From Siphonodentalium dalli (taxonomy: Eukaryota; Mollusca; Scaphopoda; Gadilida; Siphonodentaliidae): a stretch of 64,000 nucleotides of DNA. The stretch lies in the NCBI GenBank assembly GCA_032622095.1, contig CP136061.1, positions 167,219,107 to 167,283,106 of the forward strand, in the 5' to 3' direction. The translations under genes were made by a program, and so were the position numbers. This document shows positions 35,661 through 47,279 of this stretch, in pieces (position 1 is the first letter of the stretch; every line of letters begins with the position of its first letter). Under the pieces are notes generated by a model. It was not told where the DNA came from, made no database searches, and saw nothing but the letters and a program-made list of their open reading frames with translations.

Positions 35661-37079
35661 ATCTGATCGGATTGAGTACCGTTAAACAATTATTTTTGTG
35701 TCTAGACTTGATTATAAAGCAAGTTTTCGCAATTGACATGCTTAAAATTGATATATGCATGGGGAAATGTAACCATCGTTGTCTACATGCCCCGTGTGCG
35801 CAACATCTCAAATGAAAAATCCAGTCCCTTGTACTAGTATTTGTAATTAAACTATTTGTATAGCATTTGTTATTTAAATTTAGAACAGAGCCATAATTTT
35901 GTTTAAATGTGCAGATCTACATGTATGATAATAAGGCTTAAGCATCGTGCAGGGTGGATTTTTCTCATAAAATTAATAAACATATAGGTACAATTATTTG
36001 GCACACAGTTTTTGCTGGAGTCTGATGATGTTAGATGCTGATAGTCTAAAGGGTCAGTGTCTCGTTGTTCCCCTTGCAGAGGAGATATAAATGGGTACGC
36101 GACATTTTAGAATGTCTTAAGTCGTTTCGTACCATATTTTTTGTAGTTTCGCACCATATTTTTTGTAGTTTCGTACCTTATTGTTTGGTCGTTTCGCACC
36201 ATGGTGGAAATCAATTCGTCTTTTGATACCAATGATACCATATCACTATACATGTACATGTATGTCACACCATAGGGAAACAAATAAATGATTTTCTGCA
36301 AAGTACGAAATAAAAAAAAGTAACCAAAAAATATGGTATGAAACGACCATGGTATCGGATAGTGAAATAATGAAGAAGTCACTATAGCTGTATATCATTT
36401 ATATGGTCACAATATATATAATGCAACGTGAAAGTTGATATGACATCTGTTCTGTTCGACTTCAGGTGTACTCAATTTCTACTCCGGCAATGTTCAGAAT
36501 CCTATCCATTGATAATCCAACGACACTGGTATGAAGCGTCTAGAACTTAGAATCCATATTTAATATAATTATAAATCCTTCAGACATTCAGTGTTACCGA
36601 TCTCCATTCTCCAGAATCAACAACTGGCTGTTCAAGGCGGTTCCACTCAATGGTTGTTTTTAAGAAGTCATCGTAATGACTAATGAGTAATGTACAGTGC
36701 TAGTAGTAGTACGCAGTAATTGAACGATTCACGTTAGCACTTGTTGAACACCTGATCCTAAGTTCTCCACCAGATTTTGACAGACACTCCCTGCCACACT
36801 GAGGACAGTAACAGTACTAACACTCACACTGACAGTGAATAGGCCTACTGGTAGTCGAAAATCTACGGGATACTAAAGATATAGTCAATTTTGGACTAGC
36901 CTACTGTAGTACTGACTACTGGTACTGGTACAGTGGTAGTGATGCAGATTGCACTTTGCAGTCCTCAAATTTGGTTGCTTTATTTTCCTTGTCTTCTTCG
37001 AATTTTTTTTTTAGAGTTACATGTGTAGATGTAGATTATTCATTTGTAGAATAACAATCAATTATCATGACAATCGTCG
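35661..37079. other. Right part of the 7.2-kb element, unassigned
   Basis: AT-rich sequence. The phrase tttcg(t/c)accatattttttgta recurs three to four times at 36120-36200, with complements near 36330-36350. No transposase-like frame is seen. Confidence 0.3.
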
Positions 37080-37376
37080 TCAACAACGAATGATTGTTGA
37101 CACTGTGACTTGGTGAATTGAAATTTTAAGTCTCGCTGTCCTTGCTATCTTCGTCGGCTGGTTCGTGTAAAACGGGCCAATATTCAAACGCAAGCCATCA
37201 AAGGCATCTTCAGTATCTGCCATATATGCAGTATCCTCCGCAACACGTAACTCGTCGTCATTTTCGTGATCAGAGTCACTTTCAGACGCAGAAATACTGT
37301 GTGCAGAAGCCATTTTTCGTAAACAGTTCGTCTGCAGGGGTAATTCCCACTTTGACGTCACAGGTTTTGCGGTCAT
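37080..37376 (-). pseudogene. Acidic N-terminal frame near element end, unrecognised
   Basis: An inner start (37313) gives MASAHSISASESDSDHENDD followed by DTAYMADTEDAFDGLRLNIG. An acidic, serine-rich start near the terminus of a DNA element resembles first exons of transposon-encoded proteins, but no domain is recognised. It could be the first coding exon of a lost element gene. Confidence 0.3.
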
Positions 37377-37590
37377 GTGACTCGAGCAAAATCAGCTAAG
37401 AAATAATAATCGATTTTTAAAAGTCGCTAAAAACACGTTTATCGATAAAATTATATCTAATTTTTTATTGGATGTTATATTTGAACCTTATTCACACCAA
37501 ACTAGCGATATAACATTGAAATGATAAACATTTAACAGTTCCCATTTAAGTGTTTCATAACAGGAGTGTATGGTTTTCAAAAACATACTA

Positions 37591-38086
37591 GTATGATCAG
37601 ACGAACAGTGCGACCTGTGGCCCGTGCTAATGGATTGAATTTTGAAAACAAAGATGGCCACTGGCAGCCATGTTTTTTGTCCCAATGACCCCAAAATGAC
37701 TCGTTCCCATCTACATTCCAATTTCAACAGCCATGACAAATTTCATGATTATCAGACTAAAGGTACGACCTGTAGCCCATGCTAAAGGATTTAGTCATAC
37801 AAAGAGTAAAATCCAAGATGGCTGCTGGCGGCCATGTTTTTTGCCCGAATAACACAAAAATGACTCGTTCCCATCTACATGTCAATATTAACATCCATGA
37901 CAAATTTCATGACGATCAGACGAACAGTACGGCCTGTAGCCCGTGCTAATGGATTAAATTTCATAATGATCCGATCAAAGGTACGACCTGTAGCCTCTAT
38001 TGTTGACGCCTTACGCACACACACACGCACACACGGACGACAAAGCCATGGCAATAGCTCAAACTTTACAAAGTAAAGTTGAGCTA
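37591..38086 (+). mobile_element. Pearl-type element, copy D1 (5'-truncated)
   Basis: It begins inside a core unit (atgatcagacgaacagtgcg). It has type b and a units, a short cacacg microsatellite (about 38012-38032) and ends with the H1 hairpin GAGCTA at 38086. It is followed immediately by another core array (D2). Confidence 0.7.
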
Positions 38087-39564
38087 AAAATGACTCGTTC
38101 CCATCTACATGTCAATATTAACATCCATGACAAATTTTATGATGATCAGACTAAAAGTACGACCTGTAGCCCGTGCTAAAGGATTTAGTCATACAAAGAG
38201 TAAAATCCAAGATGGCTGCTGGCGGCCATGTTTTTTTACTGAATGACCCCAAAATGACTCGTTCCCATCTACATGTCATTGTTAACATCCATGACAAATT
38301 TTATGATGATCAGACTAAAGGTACGACCTGTAGCCCGTGCTAAAGGATTTAGTCATACAAAGAGTAAAATCCAAGATGGCTGCTGGCGGCCACTTTTTTT
38401 CGCCAAATGACCCCAAAATTACTCGTTCCCATCTACATGTCATTGTTAACATACATGACAAATTTTATCATGATCAGACTAAAGGTACGACCTGTAGCCC
38501 GTGCTAAAGGATTTAGTCATACAAAGAGTAAAATCCAAGATGGCTGCTGGCGACCATGTTTTTTGGCCGAATGACCCCAAAATTACTCGTTCCCATCTAC
38601 ATGTGAATATTATCATCCATGACAAATTTCATGATGATCAGACAATCAGTACGACCTGTGGCCCGTGCTAATGGATTAAATTTTGAAATCCAAGATGGCC
38701 GCTGGCAGCCATGTTTTTTGTCCGAATGACCCCAAAATGACTCGTTCCCATCTACATGTGATTATTAACATTCCTGACAAATTTTATGATGATCAGACTA
38801 AAAGTAGGACCTGTAGCCCGTGCTAAAGGATTTAGTCATACAAAGAGTAAAATCCAAGATGGCTGCTGCGGCCATGTTTTTGGGCCGAATGACCCCAAAA
38901 TGACTCGTTCCATTCTACATGCAATATTAACATCCATGACAAATTTCATGATGATCAGACGAACAGTGCGACCTGTGGCCCGTGCTAATGGATTGAATTT
39001 TGAAAACAAAGATGGCCACTGGCGGCCATGTTTTTTGTCCGAATGACCCCAAAATGACTCGTTCCCATCTACATTCCAATTTCAACAGCCATGACAAATT
39101 TCATGATTATCAGACTACAGGTACGACCTGTAGACCGTGCTAAAGAATTTAGTCATACAAAGAGTAAAATCCAAGATGGCTGCTGGCGGCCATGTTTTTT
39201 GCCCGAATAACCCAAAAATTACTCGTTCCCATCTACATGTCATTGTTAACATCCATTACAAATTTTATGATGATCTGACTAAAGGTACGACCTGTAGCCC
39301 GTGCTAAAGGATTTAGTCATGCAAAGAGTAAAATCCAAGATGGCTGCTGGCGGCCATGTTTTTTGGCCGTATGACCCCAAAATGAATCATTCCGGTACAA
39401 TGTTGATGTCAACAGCTATGACAAATTTCATAATGATCCGATCAAAGGTATGACCTGTAGCCTCTATTGTTGACGCCTTACGCACACACGCACACACGCA
39501 CACACGGACGACGGACGACAAAGCCATGGCAATAGCTCAAACTTTACAAAGTAAAGTTGAGCTA
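38087..39564 (+). mobile_element. Pearl-type element, copy D2, head-to-tail with D1
   Basis: It begins at aaaatgactcgttcccatct, mid-unit, directly after the D1 terminus. About eight core units (type b near 38690 and 39005), a cacacg microsatellite (39480-39508) and the H1 hairpin ending at 39564 follow. It lacks the 5' module. Confidence 0.72.
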
Positions 39565-40900
39565 ATAAATGACAGGAATTTCCAGAAAAATTAGCCCTTC
39601 CTCATATACCCATGACAACATCGACATGAGACTGCTGGTACACTCATGACCCAAATAAACATTTCAAAACGTAACGTAGTTCCGTGTGCTTAATAATTAA
39701 AAGTTAAAACATAAACTGTAAACAATTAAAATTACTTGTTAGTACCGTGTAGCAGATGTTGAAAGCGATTAACTGATGTTTGCTTGAGAATGGAATCCTG
39801 ACTGAATCAGACTGATGTACCATTTAATGATTTATTCATGGGGGTGTGGAATTGATTCCGCGCCACGTGTGACAGTAAGTTGTCACATTGTTATTATCTT
39901 TGCAAGGCGAGCATCAAACGATTCTTTGCATGCATTTGATGTCATATAGTAGGAATCACCACTAAGCCACGTGTTGACAGATGACACAGTAAACTAAAAA
40001 TCACAGTGTTTATAAATAGACGAGTCACACTTGACCAGTTTGCAGTAAAGTTGCCGCAGTCGTGTTAACAACATATAACTGCATTTGAGTGCTTTTGATT
40101 CAAATTGATTAACGTTCTGGTATACAATGACTGAAGATGGAGGAGGTGACTTACTTGTTTGATGAAACCATCCAATCTAATCAGAGTGCTCGATGGGCGG
40201 GATTTGTATCTGCTGTCATGGGCAAAGAAAATGTCAACAATTATGCAGGACATTGCAGGTGTTATTAAACACAAGTTCAACTTCTGAAAAAGATTGAGTT
40301 TGGCAAATTGAAATTGAGTCATTGACTCAAAATAGATTATGGAGTGATTCCATAAGGCACAGAAAGGGATAAAACAAATATTGAGGAAATCTTTCGAATG
40401 CAACGAAATATTAAATTGTTTTGCCAGGGTTTTTGGGGAATGTAAACTAAACTGTTTTAGCGACCAGGGTATTAGTTCTTTGCCAATAAGACTTTGCAAT
40501 TTAAAAGACTGTTCACATACAAGACTTATCAGTATCGGTATCTGTACCGGATCAACCGATAATTGTATTGAAAATATCACCAATAACCCCCGTATCGTTA
40601 CATCACAAATGTTTAGCCAAAGTCACAATTTTTGTTCCAATGAGTGGGAATATACATAATTAATAGTATGCCGCACTTACATTGTTCAGTTATGCTCTTT
40701 TTTGTTGAAATATTACTAGAATCTCAATTGTGAATTTTGGTGAAATTTTATACCGCGTTCTGTAAAATTAATCGAATTATAGAGGGATCGGAAGGGGCTG
40801 GGACCCCATTAATGGCATGTTTCATTGCTCCAATGATCATTTAACATGAAAAATACAAAATATAGTCACAATTCTCCACCAGTGGCAAACAGCAGAAACT
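39565..40900. other. Spacer, nothing supported
   Basis: AT-rich intronic sequence. A 172-codon minus frame (40065-40583) has no recognisable domain and no splice-consistent ends, so it is not called. Confidence 0.35.
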
Positions 40901-41290
40901 GATATAGAAGATATTAGTGAAAAAATTTGTGACCTGTATTTAGGGTGTGCCAAAGGAAACTGACACACAGACGACAAATACCAACCCATGGCAAAAGCTC
41001 AAACTTGACTTCATCAAGTTGAGCTAAATAAAAGGGTCAATGACACTGGAGCTCAACTTGGAGAGGGGATATTGTCATATTTTACAGTCAAATAAAATCC
41101 AAGACTGCTGACGGCTGACATTTCTTATTGAAATTCATTCAAATTTGATAGCTCCCATCTAGAAGTGATCCTAAACATGCCTGTAAATTTTCAAAACATT
41201 TCTCCAATAAATGTGGGCTGCAGGCCGGGTGTGCCACTGGATTCAAATATAAAATTCAAACTTGACTAAAATACATACCAGTAAATTTGT
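40900..41290 (+). repeat. Adjacent pearl-related 3' end and 5' end
   Basis: A diverged 3' terminus (ccatggcaaaagctcaaact, hairpin gctcaaacttgac..atcaagttgagc) ends at 41029. It is followed at once by a diverged 5' module (gggtcaatgacactggagctcaactt). The two belong to an older pearl-related family in head-to-tail contact. Confidence 0.55.
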
Positions 41291-41757
41291 AACTTTCACA
41301 CTGTGACCAAAATTCTTAATGATCACTGACAAAAATAGTTATTTTTTCAGAAATGAACTGATTATGACAAATCAATCTTCTTTAATCTGTTAATATAGTA
41401 TACTGGTTAAAACTTGAGCATGAAGAAGTATATCCATTTCACTGCTGCAAATATAAAGATCTGGTATGATAGAAGACAACTGCCTATAGAGGATAGAACT
41501 TAACAAAAGCCCCCAAGCTTGTTGCTCAATCCTCTTTTGAACAATTTGAGATTATATGATATGTATTTTTTGTTTGTATTTCTGTTCTGTTTAGTGTTCA
41601 AATAAAATATTGTTTAAACCAAGACAACTGCCTATATGAACCAAGAAGACATGACAGTGCTTGTATATTTTTTGTGAACATGAAACATGTGGCATTTATG
41701 TCAAACCTTGTTTCGGATATATTGCATCAATTGTGACATGTTACAAGATATATTTAC
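41291..41757. other. Intron sequence next to the splice donor
   Basis: No repeat or coding signal is recognised. It contains the 5' end of the minus-strand intron (GTAAATATATC at 41757 downwards). Confidence 0.4.
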
Positions 41758-42292
41758 CTGGTCGCTGGACAAACACAGGATCTGTCACACCATAAAACTT
41801 CATGCTCCTCCCAGGGGGCGGAACAGGAACTTCATAAAGCAGATTATATAAATAATCCTCTATCGAAAGGTCTATGTTTGATTTTGATATCACATTATGG
41901 AGCTGCATGAGATACTGCTTACAACATGTGACGAATGGGACAGGCATTATAAATGATATGCATTTAGTCACATAGAGCTTGTCTTTGTTCATGTCATAGG
42001 ATCGGCTCTTTTGCTTCTTTAAATTCTTTCGTTTTAGAATTGGACTGTCATCATGTCTCTCAATCAACATAGATTCTGACGTTCTGGATTTGACATCAAT
42101 TTTCTCAGCGCCATGCATCATCTGCAGGGTTTGCATTGCTGTTGTTATTTGCTTATTTGTTACTTCTTCATAGAAGATATAAGCAGCTCCATAAACCCTA
42201 GATCCATCTTCTTTTGTAATGAGAAACGAGTGAAACTTTGGGTCTCTTGATTCATTATGTGTGTGAAAATTTATGCCTTTTGGCAAGCACAA
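41758..42292 (-). CDS. DENN-domain Rab GEF (DENND5-like), internal exon 1
   Basis: The 535-bp exon encodes the end of the upstream (uDENN) part and the start of the central DENN domain. It includes CLPKGINFHTH, FHSFLITKEDGSRVYGAAYI, FYEEVTNKQITTAMQTL, then a basic low-complexity linker, then LYVTKCISFIMPVPFVTCCK and YLYNLLYEVPVPPPGRSMKF. It starts in phase 0 after tttttcag and ends in phase 1 before gtaaat. The next exon is 881-1006. Product: guanine-nucleotide exchange factor for a Rab GTPase at endosome/Golgi membranes. An ATG upstream of the acceptor is intronic and not a start. Confidence 0.82.
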
Positions 42293-43060
42293 CTGAAAAA
42301 TAAAGCATATAGAGATAATGTGATGTAGAATAAGCCATCTTTGCACTGAAATATAAATTTAATAGGAGACGAAATAACCATGCAGGAAAATTCTATTGTT
42401 TACACATATGCCGAGATTTTTCACAGAATATTCATGATTTTTAAATACCAGGACAAACGAGGAAGATTAAATCCCTCTGAATAATTGATGAGTATACATG
42501 TACTGTAAATCTAAAATCTACTAACTATATATTCGGGATATAAAGTATGTCCTGAGAAATCACAATTATTATGTGAAATTCCATGGATCATTTGCAAATT
42601 GGTCAGATAAATACTGATTATCTTATTAGGCCAGGCAAATATGGACATAGGTGTCGCCTCGATACAGAATTTATGAGACCCACATTTTTGGTTAGCGTAA
42701 ATACTAAACTTTCAGAATCCGTATGTTGGATTTGTCAGATAGGCAGACTTTTTTCTCACTGCGTGGTTTTTTTGAGGCACCTGATGAAAAAATCGGTCAT
42801 TTTTTAAATAATGCCGACATTTTGGACATAGTATTCTCACACATTTTGAGAAGAAACATTCGTCCAATTTTGATACCTGAGAGTGGGACGATAACCAGAG
42901 TCCGATGATACATGTAACCATTGAATCTCGGAATAGCAGTCATGACGTCATGTGACGTAAAATAATATTTTGGGTGAGACAAATATGACAATTCACGCAA
43001 AGCGTTGCCTTTCGTTTCTTTAAATCATAAAGTAAGATGGGTATGCTGCATTGTTTTATA
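42293..43060. other. Upstream intron or flank, nothing recognised
   Basis: It contains the polypyrimidine tract and acceptor of the 42292 exon (minus strand). Overlapping short frames at 42580-43000 have no domain. Confidence 0.4.
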
Positions 43061-43199
43061 CCATGGGAAACTACTGCCAATTGGCAATATTTTTATATAT
43101 AACTTATCGCTGCAGGCCGCATTACTTTTTATCAGAGGCAGAAAAATCAACCCTCCCCTAAAGTTAAGATGCACCATGCTGTGGTATAAGCCACACAGA

Positions 43200-43750
43200 A
43201 CTCACGGTTTAAACATGTCAATAGGCTTAATTAACACAACGGCCATTGAAAGTCTGCTAAAGAATGTAATAATAAATAAGTTTTCTGTCTACAAACTCGA
43301 ACATTAAAGTAGAAACAATATATAATGTACCCCCAGACCCGAAATTTTAATAAATTTTAGAATTTTTCCAAAAAATTGATATAAAACGCATTTTTTTAAT
43401 TTTCTGGATGGCAAAAAAGAAAAGAATTAGTAAGGGTGGAAATAATTGTTGTATATGTCAATTTCATTCCGCCTTGGATTAAAAAATGACATACTAACCC
43501 AAAATGGCTGCCAATATGGCAGCCGGACTATAGGTGTAAATTGGGAAATATGTAAGAACGCACAATTACTTGCTTAAATGGCTTAACTAACAAAGTGGTC
43601 GTTGATGAACTGCTAAACTATAGTTTAACCCTTTGAGTGCCAGGCCGATTTTTGTATTAACCCATATACCCTGTGCCAATGCATTCTCTTATATATGCGA
43701 GTCGACCATAGGTCGCCTCGCATATATAAGAGAATGCATTGGCCTAACAA

Positions 43751-43781
<31 letters not shown>

Positions 43782-44150
43782 TTTTTAACAATTTTAATAT
43801 ATTTTATTATATTCTTTAACAGACTTATTGTGTAGGTTTAGGGCCGATTAGATCGGCCCCTGGCACTCAAAGGGTTAAGGTATATATCCCGATCTACAAA
43901 CTCGAACAATAAAGTGAAAATATTACACAATACACCTCCTGGCACAAAATTTTGATAAAATTTACGTATTTTTCTCCAAAAATAACCTAAAGCCATTTTT
44001 GTCATCTTCGCCATAAAGCCCAGAATGTAGCGTGGCGGAGATGTTTGGTGTGTACGATAATTTAATGTCGTTTTCGGATTACAAAATGGCTTACTAACCC
44101 CAAGATGGCTGCCAATACGGTGGTCAGAATAAATAGTGAAATATGTCATG
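43200..44150. repeat. Diverged ~600-bp tandem duplication
   Basis: Two copies share, in order, ctacaaactcgaac(a)ttaaag, a cc(t)cc..gcac-aaattttgat stretch, and aaaatgg..tactaaccc.aagatggctgccaat (near 43490 and 44090). The spacer between the copies was hit by the TTAA-flanked MITE at 43629. Confidence 0.5.
43629..43874. mobile_element. piggyBac/Kolobok-type MITE with hairpin cassette
   Basis: It is 246 bp, flanked by TTAA (43625-43628 and 43875-43878). The ends are CCCTTTGAGTGCCAGG and its perfect complement, extended by related gccgat motifs. It contains the same 69-bp hairpin (43675-43743), preceded by ataccctgt, as the MITE at 16849, although the termini differ. A long T tract follows the hairpin. 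Confidence 0.78.
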
Positions 44151-47100
44151 TTTCACTTTTATCGCCGTCATTGCCGCCATTTAATGTCTCACACAACCCA
44201 CAGTATTATATTAATTGTATCATGTTACTCCGGAACATCATGTTGCGCAATTCTATTTAAAATTGCAACCAGAATGGTGCCAATTATTGATGAATCTTGC
44301 ATTCATGAGCATTCAAGCTCAAGTAATCCGTGTCCCTTGAAATAGGTGGCAATTTGAGCGAAGTATTGACAGATGAACAGGATTGTTTAAAAATGAACCG
44401 AGTAACAGTTATACATTGAATGCCTGAATGTTATTGATGCCAGTCACCTTTGACATAATCAATATGAAATTACGTAAACCCGACAACAGAAGGTCAATCT
44501 TACTCAATGAATATTATTCCAAGTGCTACCAGATATGATGGTACATATAAGGTGGATATATCGTGGATACCATTATCGAACTCTGGGCTCTAGACGAGGT
44601 TGATGCGGGTTCAAACCCCCGACTTGATTGGGACGAAAATTGGGACCGATTTTAAAGCTAGATGTGAGATAAGGAACATCTCATTGTGCCATCCGATAAA
44701 TACATGACCACTTCGATAAGAAATGATAATTTGTTCACACTCACTGAAGCAACCACATTTGAAGCAATGATTTTGATTCTGAGTCAGTGCCTCCATTAAT
44801 CTGTTATATATACAAAGTACAATTGCTGTACAATAGCTTCGACCCACAGAAGACGGCCGTGATAACACAGTGAATTTTTCCAGACCCCAAATCACCATTG
44901 CCGCTTTCATTGACTAGTGTCCAATAACGCAAAGAAGATGAGATTCAGAAATCGATATCGCTCGTCGAATAGTCATGTCCAGAATGAGATTCCCTGCTGT
45001 GTGTCTAACTTATTTATGCTGTTACTGTTAAACAAGATCGCCATGAAGGACCGCTTAATTTGCAATATATGAACGCAATAACCTTCAGAAATATCAATTG
45101 GTGTTTCCAACCTGGTGGAATAGTAAACTTGTCTACGTTATGTTACATCTGAACAGGTCATATTCAGACTAGAAGACCTGCTGCTGTTGCAAGTATCATT
45201 GGTGTATGGAACGTAAAACCCATGTCATTAATGTATCAATCGGGCTGTATTCAATATTCGTATTTACAGGCAACACCGGTGGAAAACAATATGGCGAATA
45301 ATTCCTCGTCCCCATATCGTCCCGATTGTACAAAGACATATGCATGTATTCCCCCACACGCTGTTCACTACTAAACTATGGCTATCATGTCCAGTTACTG
45401 ATTTCGCTCATTCGGAGTTGTTATGGATGAGTTATCGTAGATCAGATTCTGTCCTGCACAGAAGTTGTTGCAGCGACAAATTACACCAAGACCAATTTGC
45501 ACATCAAACACTACCACAATAAACTATCAGGATACCCACGACACATGGTCCACTCACGGCACGCATAGTGGGATAACTATAGATACATTTGAATTTAACT
45601 GTAACACATCTGGCGTTGGATATGACGGGTGGGTGGAATTATGCTTTAATCATGAATATGGTATGTTTTCAGACATCGGACCTGCCGACATCAGCAGGTC
45701 CCTAACCGCTTATTTTTGGACTTATCTAGAAATTTATTATACGCTTCCTGGTACAACCTGTGTATGGCATGTATAAAATAATTTCAATTGTCGTCCTTTT
45801 CATTTTGGTGTCATAATGAACTAAAACTTATACTGTGATACCAAAAGTCCAAAATGTATCAGTCTACATGATAAAACTATATGCTGCTTTCTGAATGTAC
45901 AGCATTCCAGAAGTAATCCTACCTACTCATCAGCATAGAAAGATATGGGTAATATGACTGTTCATCTAGCATGGGATAACTGTCCATATTTGGGGTACAT
46001 GTACATCGCCTTACAAGCAATTGTTCAGTCACTTCTGGAAATGGGTACATGGGGTGACGCGAGACTCCAGTACCATACTATACAGAGTAACATACAATCG
46101 GAATATATAGGAACATAGTTTGACAGTTTTATGTGATTTACCACATCGCTGGTATGTTCGTTGTCGCTTAGAGCCTTGAATTTGCTTTGCAACTTATCTA
46201 CTGACAAACTACAAGAGGAAAATCAACCAGGTTCCCATCTCTTTGTGTGCGAAATATGTGTCATGGAAAATACAAAATTTAACAAGTCTATTGCGCGATG
46301 ATGAAACTGAACGAACCTGTATGATGTGACATATAACCTAAAAGTGAGGCTAAAAGTCAGCCCAAAAGTTTATATCAATTTTGCAAATTGATGTTCACAA
46401 TTTTCCAGCACACAACTAACATAAGTGGAGAATCTTGAAGCATTACTGGTCTCAATTAAATTGCCATTCGAGCCTTTTACTAGTTCAGATCATGTACTCT
46501 TTATGGCAGTTATTTATTTCCACTCAATTCCACTCGCTCGTCCCAAAATTTCCTTTCTAAAACTATGATTAAAGTCATCTTTTGACATTTTTATTGTTAT
46601 ATAATATGCTTGATGTGGTATTCATATAGCATAGATTCCTTCGTGTGGTGTACTAGCTTAACAGTAAAGTAGTTTTCTGAATAGGTCCTTCTAAACTTTC
46701 AACCTCCTGACATAGCTCAGGCATGGAAACTCCTTTATAATATCAACTAATCCGAATGAAACTTGATATGAGGAATATCCATGAGATTATTCAAGTAAAG
46801 TTTGAATATGGTTCCGGTTTGATGATTTTTTCAACTTAAAATATCAACTGATTCGAAAATAAGAGAAAAGTAAGAGATTGAAATGTGTGCGAGGCATCAG
46901 CTTTAAATGGGACTATATTTATATAAGCGGATTTGTTTAATGGACACAAGAAATATGTAGTTCTTTTGATAATATGGCACAAGTATATTTGTCATGACCA
47001 AGTTTGGTGGTCCTGGATATTGAAACTGAAAAATCCGATTGAAGGGGTATTGGAAATTAGAGACGTCACAACTATACGTGCATCGCTTACACACTGTAAA

Positions 47101-47279
47101 ATAATCTATAGGTTATTAATAAGTAACTCACCATTCCAACAGATTCTGCTCTGAATGGATTCCATGGTAAAGATTGTGGATAATGAGCAAGTACTTTGGT
47201 CTTGTATGACCTCTCCAGTGGAGCCTTTTGTAGATTGTCTCCTAAAAATATATTTCATAAATCACTTGACACTAGACCG
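44151..47279. other. Long stretch without supported features
   Basis: AT-rich sequence. Small open frames (for example 45465-45776) show no domain. The sequence cgggttcaaaccccc near 44608 looks like a tRNA T-arm but lacks a convincing A box and cloverleaf. Nothing is called. Confidence 0.35.

Larger units (their letters stand above)
30353..37545. mobile_element. 7.2-kb TTAA-flanked inverted-repeat element
   Basis: The left end is TTAA|AAGGGAACTGTTAA at 30349 and the right end is the complement of TTAA|ATGGGAACTGTTAA at 37549. The inverted repeat is short (~14 bp), with TTAA target sites. This fits Kolobok- or piggyBac-like mechanisms. The only candidate gene is a small acidic N-terminal frame near the right end. 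No transposase core is recognised. It contains several nested repeats. Confidence 0.55.
1007..41757 (-). other. ~40.8-kb intron of the DENN gene, filled with transposons
   Basis: The interval is bounded by a donor (CAG|GTAAAT) at 41757 and an acceptor (ACAG|GT) at 1007-1008 on the minus strand, with compatible phases. I see no further DENN-like exon inside. Nearly all recognisable content is mobile: three LINE loci or fragments, several pearl-type elements, hairpin-ended elements, piggyBac and hAT derivatives and a TTAA-flanked 7.2-kb element. An unrecognised short exon could still be hidden. Confidence 0.7.

Noticed and set aside
40065-40583. 172-codon minus-strand frame
   Set aside because: No recognisable domain, AT-driven composition, and no splice or repeat support. 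It sits inside the DENN intron.
42293-42346. ATG at 42346 as start of the DENN protein
   Set aside because: The stretch is upstream of a clear acceptor (ttttcag at 42293), is rich in Leu/Ile/Phe as intron read-through, and the family has a longer N-terminal part.
44560-44640. Possible tRNA gene or tRNA-derived SINE head (gggttcaaaccccc)
   Set aside because: Only the T-arm resembles a tRNA. No acceptable A box, anticodon arm or acceptor pairing is seen, and it is not repeated elsewhere in the window.
45465-45776. 103-codon frame with several Cys, His and Trp residues
   Set aside because: No family resemblance, no supporting splice sites, no second copy; left uncalled.
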